A stretch of 47,195 bases of DNA from the NCBI GenBank assembly GCA_027071315.1, contig JALSUP010000009.1:1-47195 (forward strand), written 5' to 3'. This stretch comes from Sulfurovum sp. (GTDB taxonomy: Bacteria; Campylobacterota; Campylobacteria; Campylobacterales; Sulfurovaceae). How positions within the stretch are numbered: position 1 is the first letter of the stretch; each line of letters opens with the position of its first letter. Below, in pieces: positions 19,434 through 28,880 of this stretch. Made by a program: the position numbers and the translations under genes. The notes under the pieces are model-generated. The model saw only the letters and a list, made by a program, of their open reading frames with translations. It had not been told where the DNA came from and did no database searches.

Positions 19434-21551
19434 ATGACAAAAAAGTATGATGGCGAACGCCAGGAGATAGAGAGTGTTTGTACCTATTGTGGTGTAGGGT
19501 GTGACATTACCGGTGTGGTCGAGAACAATAAAATTGTAAAGATCTACGCACAGCAGGATGGTGTGGTCTCAGAAGGAAACCTTTGTATCAAGGGGAAGTA
19601 CGGTTATGACTTTGTTGACTCTAAAGACCGTATACGTGAACCGCGTATCCGTAAAAGCTTTTTGGACAAGAACCCTCACATACTGAAAGCATTCTCCGGA
19701 AAACTGAGCTGTTTTGATGACGACTTTATGACCTGTGATATCAACACGGCTACGAGTATTGCAGCTATGAAACTGGATGAGATCAAAAAGAACTATGGCG
19801 GAGATGCTTTTTGTGCCATTGGCGGTGCGCGTACCTCCTGTGAATCCGCCTACTCTTTCCAGAAATTCTGTCGTGAAACGATGGACTCTCCCCATGTCGA
19901 TAACTGTGCCCGTGTCTGCCACTCTCCCTCTCTTAAAGGGATGAGAGCGACCATGGGAGAGGGTGCGGCGACAAACCCATACAATGACATTTATGAGACA
20001 GAATTCATGGTGGTCATCGGTTCAAACACCATGGAAGCCCACCCGATCATTGCCAACCGTATTGTCAATGTGGCAAAACAGCACAATAATCTGGCAGTTA
20101 TTGATGTACGTGAAACGAAGCTGGCAAAACTGGCGAAACACAACTGTATCATCCCCTTTGAATCGAATCTGCTTGTACTCAATATGATGGCTTATGTCAT
20201 TATGGATGAAGAGTTGTATGATGAGAGTTTTATAGAGAACCGTACCAAAGGTTTTGATGACTTTAAAGAAAAAATACTCAATGATCCGTATGCGAATCCG
20301 GCTTTCTTTAAAGAGATCGAAGGCTATGAGTACCTGGCAAAGATGATCCCGAACATCGCCAGAGAGTATGCCGTGAAAAAATCGATGATCTTCTGGGGTC
20401 TTGGTATTACACAGCACCTTGACGGTTCCCATGCGGTTATGGCCATTACCCACCTGGCACTCATGACAGGGAACGTCGGTAAAACCGGTGCAGGTCTCAT
20501 GCCTCTTCGTGGACAGAACAATGTACAGGGTGCATGTGATATGGGTTGTCTTCCCTACTTTGCACCAGACTATCAGCAGCCTAAAGAGATCGGACTCATG
20601 ACCCCGCAGTTGATGGATGCCATGCTGGACGGACGCATTAAAGCCCTGCTCAATATGGGTGAGGACATCACGCACATCCACCCGAACATCAACAAGATCG
20701 ACAAAGCCATGGATATGCTGGAGTTTTGTATGGTGCAGGAGTTGTTCATGACCGATGTGACTAAAAAAGCGGACATCATCATAGGTGTCAAATCTGCCTA
20801 TGAAAAGACAGGTGTCTATGTCAATGCCATGCGTAGACTGCACCTTTCTCAGCCTCTGGTCAAGTCTGACCTTCCTGATGACTGGGAAGTCTTGACAGAG
20901 ATGGCCAAGAAGCTTGGAGACGGTGAAAACTTCCACTTTAAAACGTCTGAAGATGTTTGGAATGAAGTACGTGAAGTGGCACCGAGACGTTTCTCCGGTG
21001 CAGACTACTACCGTTTGGCACGTCACCGTAAACGCGGTATGCAGTGGCCGATCTACCATGAAGACACACCGATCCTTCACCTGCTTGATTTCCGTACGGA
21101 GGATGGTCTCGGTAAGTATGTCTACAAGCAGTATGAACCTCGCGGTATGGTACAGCAGATCTTAGATAAAAATCTGTTTGACGACTCTCTGGAGGGGTAC
21201 TACCTTACCACAGGAAGAACGCTGGCACACTACAACAATGCCGCACAAACCAAGCAAACCCCTTCTTTGCTCAAAAAGCATGATGAGGATGTCCTTTTGG
21301 CACCACTGGAAGATGAAGAGAAGTTGGGAGACAGGGTCATCTTGAAGTCTGAGTATGGTGAGAGTGAAGCCTTAACCGTTAAATACACGAGTAAAGTGAA
21401 GAAAAAGACACTTTTTTGTACTTTCCACCACGCAGCATCGAGAATCAATGCCGTCTTTGGAGACGAAGCAGATGAACTCATCTGGACAGCACGGTTTAAA
21501 TCAGTCAAAGTAGATGTCATCCCTGTGGGCGATGAGATCGCCTGTGGGTAA
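19434..21551 (+). CDS. Formate dehydrogenase-like molybdopterin oxidoreductase, alpha subunit (Cys type, no Tat signal seen)
   Basis: N-terminal 4Fe-4S motif CTYCGVGC...NLCIKGKYG; active-site context VDNCARVCHSPSLKGM; C-terminal MopB-type domain. Confidence 0.85.
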   Translation: MTKKYDGERQEIESVCTYCGVGCDITGVVENNKIVKIYAQQDGVVSEGNLCIKGKYGYDFVDSKDRIREPRIRKSFLDKNPHILKAFSGKLSCFDDDFMTCDINTATSIAAMKLDEIKKNYGGDAFCAIGGARTSCESAYSFQKFCRETMDSPHVDNCARVCHSPSLKGMRATMGEGAATNPYNDIYETEFMVVIGSNTMEAHPIIANRIVNVAKQHNNLAVIDVRETKLAKLAKHNCIIPFESNLLVLNMMAYVIMDEELYDESFIENRTKGFDDFKEKILNDPYANPAFFKEIEGYEYLAKMIPNIAREYAVKKSMIFWGLGITQHLDGSHAVMAITHLALMTGNVGKTGAGLMPLRGQNNVQGACDMGCLPYFAPDYQQPKEIGLMTPQLMDAMLDGRIKALLNMGEDITHIHPNINKIDKAMDMLEFCMVQELFMTDVTKKADIIIGVKSAYEKTGVYVNAMRRLHLSQPLVKSDLPDDWEVLTEMAKKLGDGENFHFKTSEDVWNEVREVAPRRFSGADYYRLARHRKRGMQWPIYHEDTPILHLLDFRTEDGLGKYVYKQYEPRGMVQQILDKNLFDDSLEGYYLTTGRTLAHYNNAAQTKQTPSLLKKHDEDVLLAPLEDEEKLGDRVILKSEYGESEALTVKYTSKVKKKTLFCTFHHAASRINAVFGDEADELIWTARFKSVKVDVIPVGDEIACG

Positions 21552-21559
21552 TTTTTAAG

Positions 21560-21577
21560 GTCGGAAATTTCGACCGA
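21560..21577 (+). terminator. Stem-loop after formate dehydrogenase gene
   Basis: ggtcg-gaaattt-cgacc. Confidence 0.4.
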
Positions 21578-21718
21578 AGAATGATTCATTTTTGATAGAA
21601 TAAGGTCTTATGTTAATCAACTAGCCATTTTGGAGAAAAAAATATTTTCTAAATGCCCTTACTATTTTATTCGTTACAGTATATAATAGTGAAGTATTAG
21701 AAATACGAAGGAGTATAC

Positions 21719-22210
21719 ATGAAATATTTAAAACAATTTATCATGGTAACAATAGTTATATTAAGTACTGCATCAGCAAGTGCACAAGCCATTATCGATG
21801 AAGTTGTAGATAGTCTTGGAAATGTACAAACAAATTCTTGGGCAGATGAAGGTAGCGGAAATTGGCCAGGGGATGTAGAAACTCCAATTATAGTGAATGT
21901 TGGAGATAGTATTACTTTTACTGCATCTGCTACAGATGCTGATGGAGGAGCTTTAGAATACAAATTTGCCATACAACCACCAGGAGGAAGCTTTGAAACA
22001 AAACAAGATTGGAGCGCCTCAAATATTTTTACTTGGCATGTTGATGCATCAGAATATGGATCGGATATAACCGTTTTGATTTCTGTAAGAAATGATGATG
22101 GTAGCGACTATATGGGATTTTCTGATGACTATACATATGCAACTTATGATGTTAATGATCCATCATTGGCACATATAATTACACCAATAATTATGTATCT
22201 ATTGAATTAA
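21719..22210 (+). CDS. Secreted single-domain Ig/Y_Y_Y-like hypothetical protein
   Basis: Signal peptide (LSTASASAQA); VGDSITFTASATDADGGALEYKF...DWSASNIFTWHVDASEYGSDITVLISVRNDDG. Confidence 0.6.
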   Translation: MKYLKQFIMVTIVILSTASASAQAIIDEVVDSLGNVQTNSWADEGSGNWPGDVETPIIVNVGDSITFTASATDADGGALEYKFAIQPPGGSFETKQDWSASNIFTWHVDASEYGSDITVLISVRNDDGSDYMGFSDDYTYATYDVNDPSLAHIITPIIMYLLN

Positions 22211-22278
22211 ATTTAAGATATATGTCAAAATATGCACTATAGCTGTAAATAGTTTTTCAAAGAATGCCCATTATGTTA

Positions 22279-22380
22279 ATCGGAAAATCCCGATGAGAAC
22301 GGACGTTTAAGTTTAAAGCCGTTTTAAACAACCTTAAACGGAATGTTTAAAGCCCTTGTTTGCGGGGTTTGGTGCTTTAA
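22279..22380. repeat. Cluster of intergenic inverted repeats
   Basis: atcgg/ccgat; nested cgtttaag...cttaaacg with inner gtttaaa/tttaaac; ttaaagc...gctttaa. Confidence 0.45.
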
Positions 22381-22450
22381 GAGTAGGGTATTTGGAGAGA
22401 AAACTTAAGTACGAATTTTCTTCTCAAAACCTTATACAATTATAAAGTTA

Positions 22451-23527
22451 TCACTTAGCTCCCAAAACCCACAGCTCCACTTTTTCAGTCTCTCTGGAGT
22501 CTCTGCGTTTTGTTCTTCTTGAGGAGGCTCTTACGTCTCTTGTGAGGTGTAACTCTTTTTTGAAACGTTTGTTATTTCGTAACTCTTCAATGATGGGGTG
22601 AGGGCTCTCTGCGTCGACGACCTGGGCAAGGTTTGAAAAGATGAGTACAACTTTCCCTTCAGGTGCAAGGTGTTCCTTTGCCTGTTCAAAGAATCTTGGG
22701 AAAAGATCTTCCTCATAATACATGGCTTTGTCAATGCCTTCTTCAAGTGTGTGTTTTGCACGTAGCCAGGGAGGGTTGAAAACGATGAGGTCGGCTTTCA
22801 CATCACAATTGTCAAAGAGGTCACCATGGTTGAGGGTGATCTTCTCTTCGTAGCCCAGTCTTTTAGTTTCTTCAGTAACACCGATGATGGCATTTTTATT
22901 GCTGTCGCTAGCGAAAATGTTTTGAAAACCGTTTTGGATGAGTTGGAATGACAGCACCCCGGAGCCTACCCCGATCTCTATGGCATTCTCTTTTGAGCCC
23001 TCGTATTTCTTCAACCATTTGTCAAATAATTTCAGGTGGTCAAAGCGTGTGGGAAAGTAGGTACCGTAATAAGGGTGAAGCATCAAATTCAAGGTTTTGA
23101 CTTCAATGCCTTTTTCATACCATTGCCAGGAACTGTTCATACCCTGAACGTCAGGAAAAGAGATGTAAAATTCTGATACTTCAGGGTATAAAAGTGTCAG
23201 CCAGCCAATAGTGGGTGCTTTTTTGACAATGAGTTTATTGTCTTCGACTTTCAGTAACAAACGATGTGACGCTTCTCTAAAAGCATCACGATACGCACGC
23301 TGCCCCTGAAAACTTTTGTCTGTATGTGTCAGCAAGAGTTTTCTTTTGAGTTCTGCCAACACCTGCAAACCGTTGCTGTAAAACTCTTCTACAAGCACAT
23401 ATTTGCCTGCGATCATTTCGTTGACAGTTGCTTCTGTATCCATTTTACGGTAAAAGCCTATGGCTTCCACTTTGGTGGTAATAATATCGGGTCTGTCTGC
23501 CTGGAGTGGTTGTAAATCTTTATTCAT
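22451..23527 (-). CDS. SAM-dependent methyltransferase (MTS/HemK-like fold)
   Basis: AIEIGVGSGVLSFQLIQNG motif I and LIVFNPPWLRAKH (NPPW). Confidence 0.82.
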   Translation of the reverse strand: MNKDLQPLQADRPDIITTKVEAIGFYRKMDTEATVNEMIAGKYVLVEEFYSNGLQVLAELKRKLLLTHTDKSFQGQRAYRDAFREASHRLLLKVEDNKLIVKKAPTIGWLTLLYPEVSEFYISFPDVQGMNSSWQWYEKGIEVKTLNLMLHPYYGTYFPTRFDHLKLFDKWLKKYEGSKENAIEIGVGSGVLSFQLIQNGFQNIFASDSNKNAIIGVTEETKRLGYEEKITLNHGDLFDNCDVKADLIVFNPPWLRAKHTLEEGIDKAMYYEEDLFPRFFEQAKEHLAPEGKVVLIFSNLAQVVDAESPHPIIEELRNNKRFKKELHLTRDVRASSRRTKRRDSRETEKVELWVLGAK

Positions 23528-23737
23528 CGTATTATGCCTTTTGTCTAATGTTTCAGTCTAATGTATAGCGCCTTTGTTCTGGTTTGTTTAAGCCTAAAAG
23601 ATGACAATTTGACACATTTTACGGTGCAGGATTTTTTATACTCTATACTATAAGAAAGAGAAGGAAAGATCTTCTAATGATTTTATGTTAGAATTGAATG
23701 AAAAAGAGTTTGAAAAAATGACGGGTTGTATAAAATA

Positions 23738-24079
23738 ATGCGTGAACTTCCTAAAATATTTGGTGATGCGAGTGAAGATCTGGCTACTTTGTTTTTGGAG
23801 CAGGAAGCCTATGTTATTATTGAGCGTAACTACTTCGCCCGTAAACTCGGTGAGATCGACATCATCGCCATGCAGGGAGAGGTGCTGCACTTCATAGAGG
23901 TGAAGTCCGGAAAAGCGGACTTTGACCCGGTCTATAACCTTACCCCTGCCAAACTCCGAAAAGTCATCAACTCCGCACACTACTATATGAAAAGCAAACA
24001 GCTCGACCTCTCTTTCTCCATCGATGCACTGATCATTCGCGGAGATGAGGTGGAGTTTATTGAGAATGTCACCCTGTGA
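23738..24079 (+). CDS. YraN/UPF0102 family protein
   Basis: ASEDLATLFLEQEAYVIIERNYFARKLGEIDIIAMQGEVLHFIEVKSG. Confidence 0.9.
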   Translation: MRELPKIFGDASEDLATLFLEQEAYVIIERNYFARKLGEIDIIAMQGEVLHFIEVKSGKADFDPVYNLTPAKLRKVINSAHYYMKSKQLDLSFSIDALIIRGDEVEFIENVTL

Positions 24080-25737
24080 GCGATATGAAAGTGAACAAAA
24101 TAGAGCGGCTGAAAGCACAAAAGCAGCCTTTTGACTACCGCTCGGAACTCCCAAAAGCAGACTGGCACGCTCTGGATGAAGAGGCACGCTTCTACCTCAA
24201 GAATTTCGGTATTTACAATATCAAACTGCGGCCTGAAGTATTCATGATACGCCTGCGCATCGACGGCGGACGTATCTCGGCAGAGAGGCTGGAGCAGATA
24301 GTCGGGATCATTGAGGCATACGGGCTGAAGGTCATTGTCACTTCCCGCGCGCAGCTCGAACTGCATGAGATCTCCGCTTCGGATGTCTATGCCGTCTATG
24401 AAGCTTTGCAGCATCTCAACATAGAGACGGCACAGACCCTGACCGATAACTTCAGAGCCATCGTCACGGACCCCTATGACGGTGAGGCGGAAGAGAGTCA
24501 TGTCACCTGTTATCCGCTGATAGAAGAGATACGTGAACGCATACTCAACAACCCCTCTTGGATGGGGACGCTTCCCCGAAAGTTCAACACGGCACTGATC
24601 GGCCGAAAAAAGCCGCTGCTCAACCCCTGGGGAAATGACCTGCTATTCGCGCTTGCCACAAAAGAGGGTGCATATGGTTTCAACGTCTATCTTGGCGGTA
24701 AAAATTCCGAAGTGGCTAAAACGGCCAATATCTTCGTGCTGCCCGAAGTGGTACCCGAGCTCTTTGAAGCAGTGGTGCAGACCTACCATGAGCACGGTTT
24801 GAGAGGGAGCCGTTCCAAGACACGTCTCTTTCACCTCATAGCACAGGCAGGCATGGGGCAGGTCAGAGTGTGGATAGAACACTGTTACGGCAGCTCTCTG
24901 GCGGGGGAGGGAGCGCTTGAGATGGTTTCGGCCGAGTACCTGAGTGAAACCCCTTTGAAAAGTGCTGCCTTTGGAAGTATTTTTCGTACCCGTTACGGAG
25001 AGAGCTCTGCGGAAGCACTGCGGGAGGTATTGTCTCTGGCAAAAGCGTCCCGGGCAGAGATACGTTTGGGGGCGGATCAGAACTTTCATCTGCTTCCCTC
25101 CGAAGCATCGCTGCGCCTGCCGACAGAAGAGAGCACGCTTCTGACCGCCTGTGCCGGTTCACGCTACTGTCCGCTTTCACTCTGGGACATCAAGGCAGAT
25201 GCGGATGTACTGCCGCTTGGGCTCTTCAGAAAACATAAGATCTCTCTGGGCTTCAGCGGCTGTCTCAAAGGCTGCGGCAGACACTACCATAGCGATATCG
25301 GACTGATCGGACTGCGTACCAACCTTTACGGAGAGACAGAGAAAGCCTTCAGGATCTTTCTGGGGGCAACGCAGTCTCCTGTGGCCAGACCGTCGCGCAT
25401 GCTCTACTACTCTGTGCCGCTGAGAGCATCGGACAGACTTTTCTCTGTCCTTTTCGAAGATTTTGAAGAGAGCGGTCTTGCATCGTTTGAACTCTTTTCG
25501 CATCAGGTACTGAATCGCTATGAGATAGATCTTTTACAGCTCTGGTACCTTTTCAGACAGCTTTATGAAACAGAGAGCCGTCTGCTGCTGGGTCGTTTTC
25601 TGGATACTTCAGCCGAAGCACAAAGCCATGCACTTTTTGAAGAGATCAAAGGTGTCACAGCGCAAAAAGAGGTGTCGGAGCCTGCTGAACTGACCAGGAT
25701 CCTGAGTTACCGTTTATGGGATCAAGATGTGTTATAA
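24076..25737 (+). CDS. Siroheme/4Fe-4S nitrite or sulfite reductase (NirA/SirA-like)
   Basis: Siroheme-Fe4S4 cysteine pattern TACAGSRYC...SGCLKGCGRHYHSDIGLIGL; two ferredoxin-like half-domains. Confidence 0.8.
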   Translation: MSDMKVNKIERLKAQKQPFDYRSELPKADWHALDEEARFYLKNFGIYNIKLRPEVFMIRLRIDGGRISAERLEQIVGIIEAYGLKVIVTSRAQLELHEISASDVYAVYEALQHLNIETAQTLTDNFRAIVTDPYDGEAEESHVTCYPLIEEIRERILNNPSWMGTLPRKFNTALIGRKKPLLNPWGNDLLFALATKEGAYGFNVYLGGKNSEVAKTANIFVLPEVVPELFEAVVQTYHEHGLRGSRSKTRLFHLIAQAGMGQVRVWIEHCYGSSLAGEGALEMVSAEYLSETPLKSAAFGSIFRTRYGESSAEALREVLSLAKASRAEIRLGADQNFHLLPSEASLRLPTEESTLLTACAGSRYCPLSLWDIKADADVLPLGLFRKHKISLGFSGCLKGCGRHYHSDIGLIGLRTNLYGETEKAFRIFLGATQSPVARPSRMLYYSVPLRASDRLFSVLFEDFEESGLASFELFSHQVLNRYEIDLLQLWYLFRQLYETESRLLLGRFLDTSAEAQSHALFEEIKGVTAQKEVSEPAELTRILSYRLWDQDVL

Positions 25738-25768
25738 TGGCTGCTAATTTAACCGTAAAGGTAAGGTA

Positions 25769-26551
25769 ATGAAACTCAGTAATGCCCAATTGACACAGTT
25801 CGAGGAAGACGGTTTTTTACTTTTAAAAGATTTTGCTTCACATGCACGCTGCGAGACCATCCACGATATTGCCAAAGCACATTTAAAACATAAAGTACCA
25901 CCGCTTGAGACAGAGTTTGAATATGTGGCTAAAAGTAAAGAGGAGAGAGAAAAGATCTCTGATGCCCATTCTGAGTTGATCGAGAAGCGTATTACGATCA
26001 GAAGACTCAGACAGGTGTACCATCGTGATATTGTCTTTAAGCAATGGATGGAAGAGGAGAAGATCCGTCCGATTTTAAAGCAGATACTGGGAGAGTCTCC
26101 GACCATCACTATTGCACACCATAACTCTATTATGACTAAAATGCCCCATAGTTCGACTGCGACTGCCTGGCATCAGGACTTCCGCTACTGGCGTTTTGAA
26201 AATGACAACCTTGTTTCTGTCTGGCTGGCACTTGATGATGAGCACGATAAAAATGGGGTGTTGGAGTTTATCCCGGGGAGTCATAAGTTAGACTTTGACC
26301 CCGCACAGTTTGATGAGAAAGAGTACTTTTCTGAAGGGCACAGCAAAAACCGTGACCTGATTGCTTCCAAAGTGTCGTATGAATTAGAAAAAGGAGACGT
26401 GGTGCTTTTTCATTGTAAGCTTTTACACCGAGCCAACAAAAATGCAACAGACGAAGCAAAAATCTCTTTTGTCTATACGGTAAAAGGGGCAAGTAACAGG
26501 GCTGTAGAAAATACAAGATCGACTGAGTATGAAGAGATTCCTTTAGCCTGA
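25769..26551 (+). CDS. Phytanoyl-CoA dioxygenase (PhyH) family protein
   Basis: TAWHQDFRYWRFEND...VWLALDDEHDKNGVLEFIPGSHKL...HCKLLHRA; HxD...H facial triad. Confidence 0.85.
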   Translation: MKLSNAQLTQFEEDGFLLLKDFASHARCETIHDIAKAHLKHKVPPLETEFEYVAKSKEEREKISDAHSELIEKRITIRRLRQVYHRDIVFKQWMEEEKIRPILKQILGESPTITIAHHNSIMTKMPHSSTATAWHQDFRYWRFENDNLVSVWLALDDEHDKNGVLEFIPGSHKLDFDPAQFDEKEYFSEGHSKNRDLIASKVSYELEKGDVVLFHCKLLHRANKNATDEAKISFVYTVKGASNRAVENTRSTEYEEIPLA

Positions 26552-26687
26552 GTACACAGAAATTCTACAATTATCAGTTAGAATGCAGAAATTAATGAAA
26601 ATAGTTGACAAAATAATAAAGATAAGCTATAACTCATTAACGAAATTATTGTATAATTTTCAAACTAAAATTTTAAAGGATTTAAAT

Positions 26688-27005
26688 ATGGCAAAATATG
26701 TAGAATTGACAGCAGCGAACTTTGAAGACACAGTAAAAGAAGGCGTAACAATGGTAGACTTTTGGGCTCCATGGTGTGGACCTTGTAGAATGATCGCTCC
26801 GGTAGTTGAAGAATTGGCAGAAGATTTTGACGGAAAAGCAACAATCGCTAAAGTCAACACAGATGAAGAGCAGGATCTTGCAGTTAAATACGGAATCAGA
26901 TCAATTCCGGCAATTCTTTTCTTTAAAGACGGCGAAGTCGTTGACCAAATGGTAGGTGCCGCTTCCAAAGATGCATTTGCAGAAAAAATCAACGCACAAC
27001 TATAA
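26688..27005 (+). CDS. trxA: Thioredoxin
   Basis: VDFWAPWCGPCRMIAPVVEELA, SIPAILFFKDGE; start set at MAKYVEL. Confidence 0.96.
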   Translation: MAKYVELTAANFEDTVKEGVTMVDFWAPWCGPCRMIAPVVEELAEDFDGKATIAKVNTDEEQDLAVKYGIRSIPAILFFKDGEVVDQMVGAASKDAFAEKINAQL

Positions 27006-27156
27006 GTTATTACTAAAACAGGGAGTTCTCTTCCTGTTTACCCTTTTACCTCAATCCTCTTCTAAAAATTATTAACCAAGCATTTAAAGTGTATAATTCC
27101 TCAATTATTTGTTTAAAATCTTTGATTAAAAATTTTACTGATTTGAAGGATTCAAT

Positions 27157-28098
27157 ATGTTAGATTGTGCAATTATCGGTGGTGGACCAGCAGGCTTGAC
27201 AGCAGGACTTTACGCAACACGCGGGGGACTTAAAAATGTCAGTTTGTTCGAAATGGGAATGCCCGGCGGGCAGATCACACAGAGTTCTGAAATAGAGAAC
27301 TATCCGGGATTTTTCGAGCACGATAAAACAGGTATGGACTTTATGAATACCTGGCAGGAACAGTGTTTCCATTTTGGTCTCAAACATGAGATGAAAAAAG
27401 TGGAGCGTGTGGCTAAAACAGGTGATCACTTTACAGTGACACTTGAAGGCGGTGAGACAGTAGAAGCACTGACAGTGGTTGTTGGAACAGGTTCTACACC
27501 AAAACGTGCAGGCTTCAAGGGTGAAGATGAATTTTTTGGAAAAGGTGTCAGTACCTGTGCTACCTGTGACGGTTTCTTTTACAAGAACAAACCTGTCACC
27601 GTTCTGGGTGGCGGAGACACAGCTCTGGAAGAGGCATATTACCTTTCCAACATTTGTTCAGATGTCTATGTCGTACACAGAAGAGATGAGTTTAGAGCAG
27701 CACCTCCGACACTTGACAGAGTGATGAGAAAAGAGAACATTCACCTTATTACCGATTCGGTCATTGAACAGGCGGTGGGTGATGCCATGGGTCTGTCAGG
27801 TGTGGACATTAAAAATGTGAAAACAGATGAAATCACACACATGGACAACACAGGACTTTTTGTCTTTGTCGGTCACGATGTCAATAACGCTGTACTTAAA
27901 GATGAAAAGGGTGACTTCATTTGTGACATGAATGACTGGGGACAGGTGATCGTGGATCTCTCTATGAAAACATCGGTTCCAGGTCTTTTTGCCGCGGGTG
28001 ATATGCGTATACAGGCACCTAAGCAGGTGGTTTCAGCAGCAGGTGACGGCTCAGTAGCAGCATTGCAGGTTATTTCATATATTCAAGAACAACAGTAA
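27157..28098 (+). CDS. trxB: Thioredoxin-disulfide reductase
   Basis: [37 protein letters not shown]. Confidence 0.95.
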   Translation: MLDCAIIGGGPAGLTAGLYATRGGLKNVSLFEMGMPGGQITQSSEIENYPGFFEHDKTGMDFMNTWQEQCFHFGLKHEMKKVERVAKTGDHFTVTLEGGETVEALTVVVGTGSTPKRAGFKGEDEFFGKGVSTCATCDGFFYKNKPVTVLGGGDTALEEAYYLSNICSDVYVVHRRDEFRAAPPTLDRVMRKENIHLITDSVIEQAVGDAMGLSGVDIKNVKTDEITHMDNTGLFVFVGHDVNNAVLKDEKGDFICDMNDWGQVIVDLSMKTSVPGLFAAGDMRIQAPKQVVSAAGDGSVAALQVISYIQEQQ

Positions 28099-28111
28099 AG
28101 GATCGGGTCAA

Positions 28112-28879
28112 ATGGTAAAAGTAGGTATTGTCGGTAGTACGGGAAGAATGGGGGAACACCTCATTAAAAATGTGATGGAAAATGACGCTTTGGCTTTGGC
28201 TGGAGTACATGTCTTTGATGAACTTAAAGTGACTGTACCAGAAGAGACTTTGGTGACAAACTCTATGAAAGCCTTGCTTGAAGCCTGTGATGTGATCATT
28301 GATTTCTCTGCACCGGTGGCGACACAGGAACTTTGTGAAGCAGCACTCACTAACCCGACACCTTTAGTCATAGCCACGACAGGATTCACGGCACATCAGC
28401 AAAACCTTTTAACAGAAGCTTCAAAGAATATGCCGGTGCTTTACTCTTCCAATATGTCAGCAGGTATTGCCCTCTTAAAGCAGTTGGTTGAGCAGGTTTC
28501 TGCGACACTCAAAGATTTTGATATTGAGATCGTAGAACAGCACCACAGACATAAAGTCGATGCTCCCTCCGGTACAGCTTTGACTTTGGGTGAGTTTGCT
28601 GCCAAAGGCCGCGGACTTGACCTTGATGCGGTACGTGTCTCCGGAAGAGACGGACAGATCGGTGCAAGAACGAAAGATGAAATTGCAGTCATGGCACTGC
28701 GTGGCGGTGACATTGTGGGTCGTCATACGGTTGGTTTCTACAACGATGGTGAGTTTTTAGAGCTTAACCATACGGCAACGAGCAGAGAGACTTTTTCAAA
28801 AGGTGCCATCCGTGCAGCAGCATGGCTTGTGAACCAGGAAAATGGACTCTACTCAATTAATGACTGTTTAGGACTGTAA
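28112..28879 (+). CDS. dapB: 4-hydroxy-tetrahydrodipicolinate reductase
   Basis: GIVGSTGRMGEHLIK, EIVEQHHRHKVDAPSGTAL. Confidence 0.95.
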   Translation: MVKVGIVGSTGRMGEHLIKNVMENDALALAGVHVFDELKVTVPEETLVTNSMKALLEACDVIIDFSAPVATQELCEAALTNPTPLVIATTGFTAHQQNLLTEASKNMPVLYSSNMSAGIALLKQLVEQVSATLKDFDIEIVEQHHRHKVDAPSGTALTLGEFAAKGRGLDLDAVRVSGRDGQIGARTKDEIAVMALRGGDIVGRHTVGFYNDGEFLELNHTATSRETFSKGAIRAAAWLVNQENGLYSINDCLGL

Positions 28880-28880
28880 T

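Noticed and set aside
19866-19940. Possible selenocysteine formate dehydrogenase
   Set aside because: The active-site residue is an ordinary Cys codon (tgc in NCARVCHSPS), and the ORF is open without an in-frame UGA.
20022-21080. 352-aa minus-strand ORF opposite the formate dehydrogenase gene
   Set aside because: Shadow ORF fully antisense to a strongly supported CDS; His/Cys/Val-rich low-quality translation with no recognisable motif.
22211-22235. Possible fifth FNR-type box (aagatatatgtcaa)
   Set aside because: The left half-site is degenerate (AAGAT rather than TTGAT/C) and it lies downstream of a gene with no correctly oriented start nearby.
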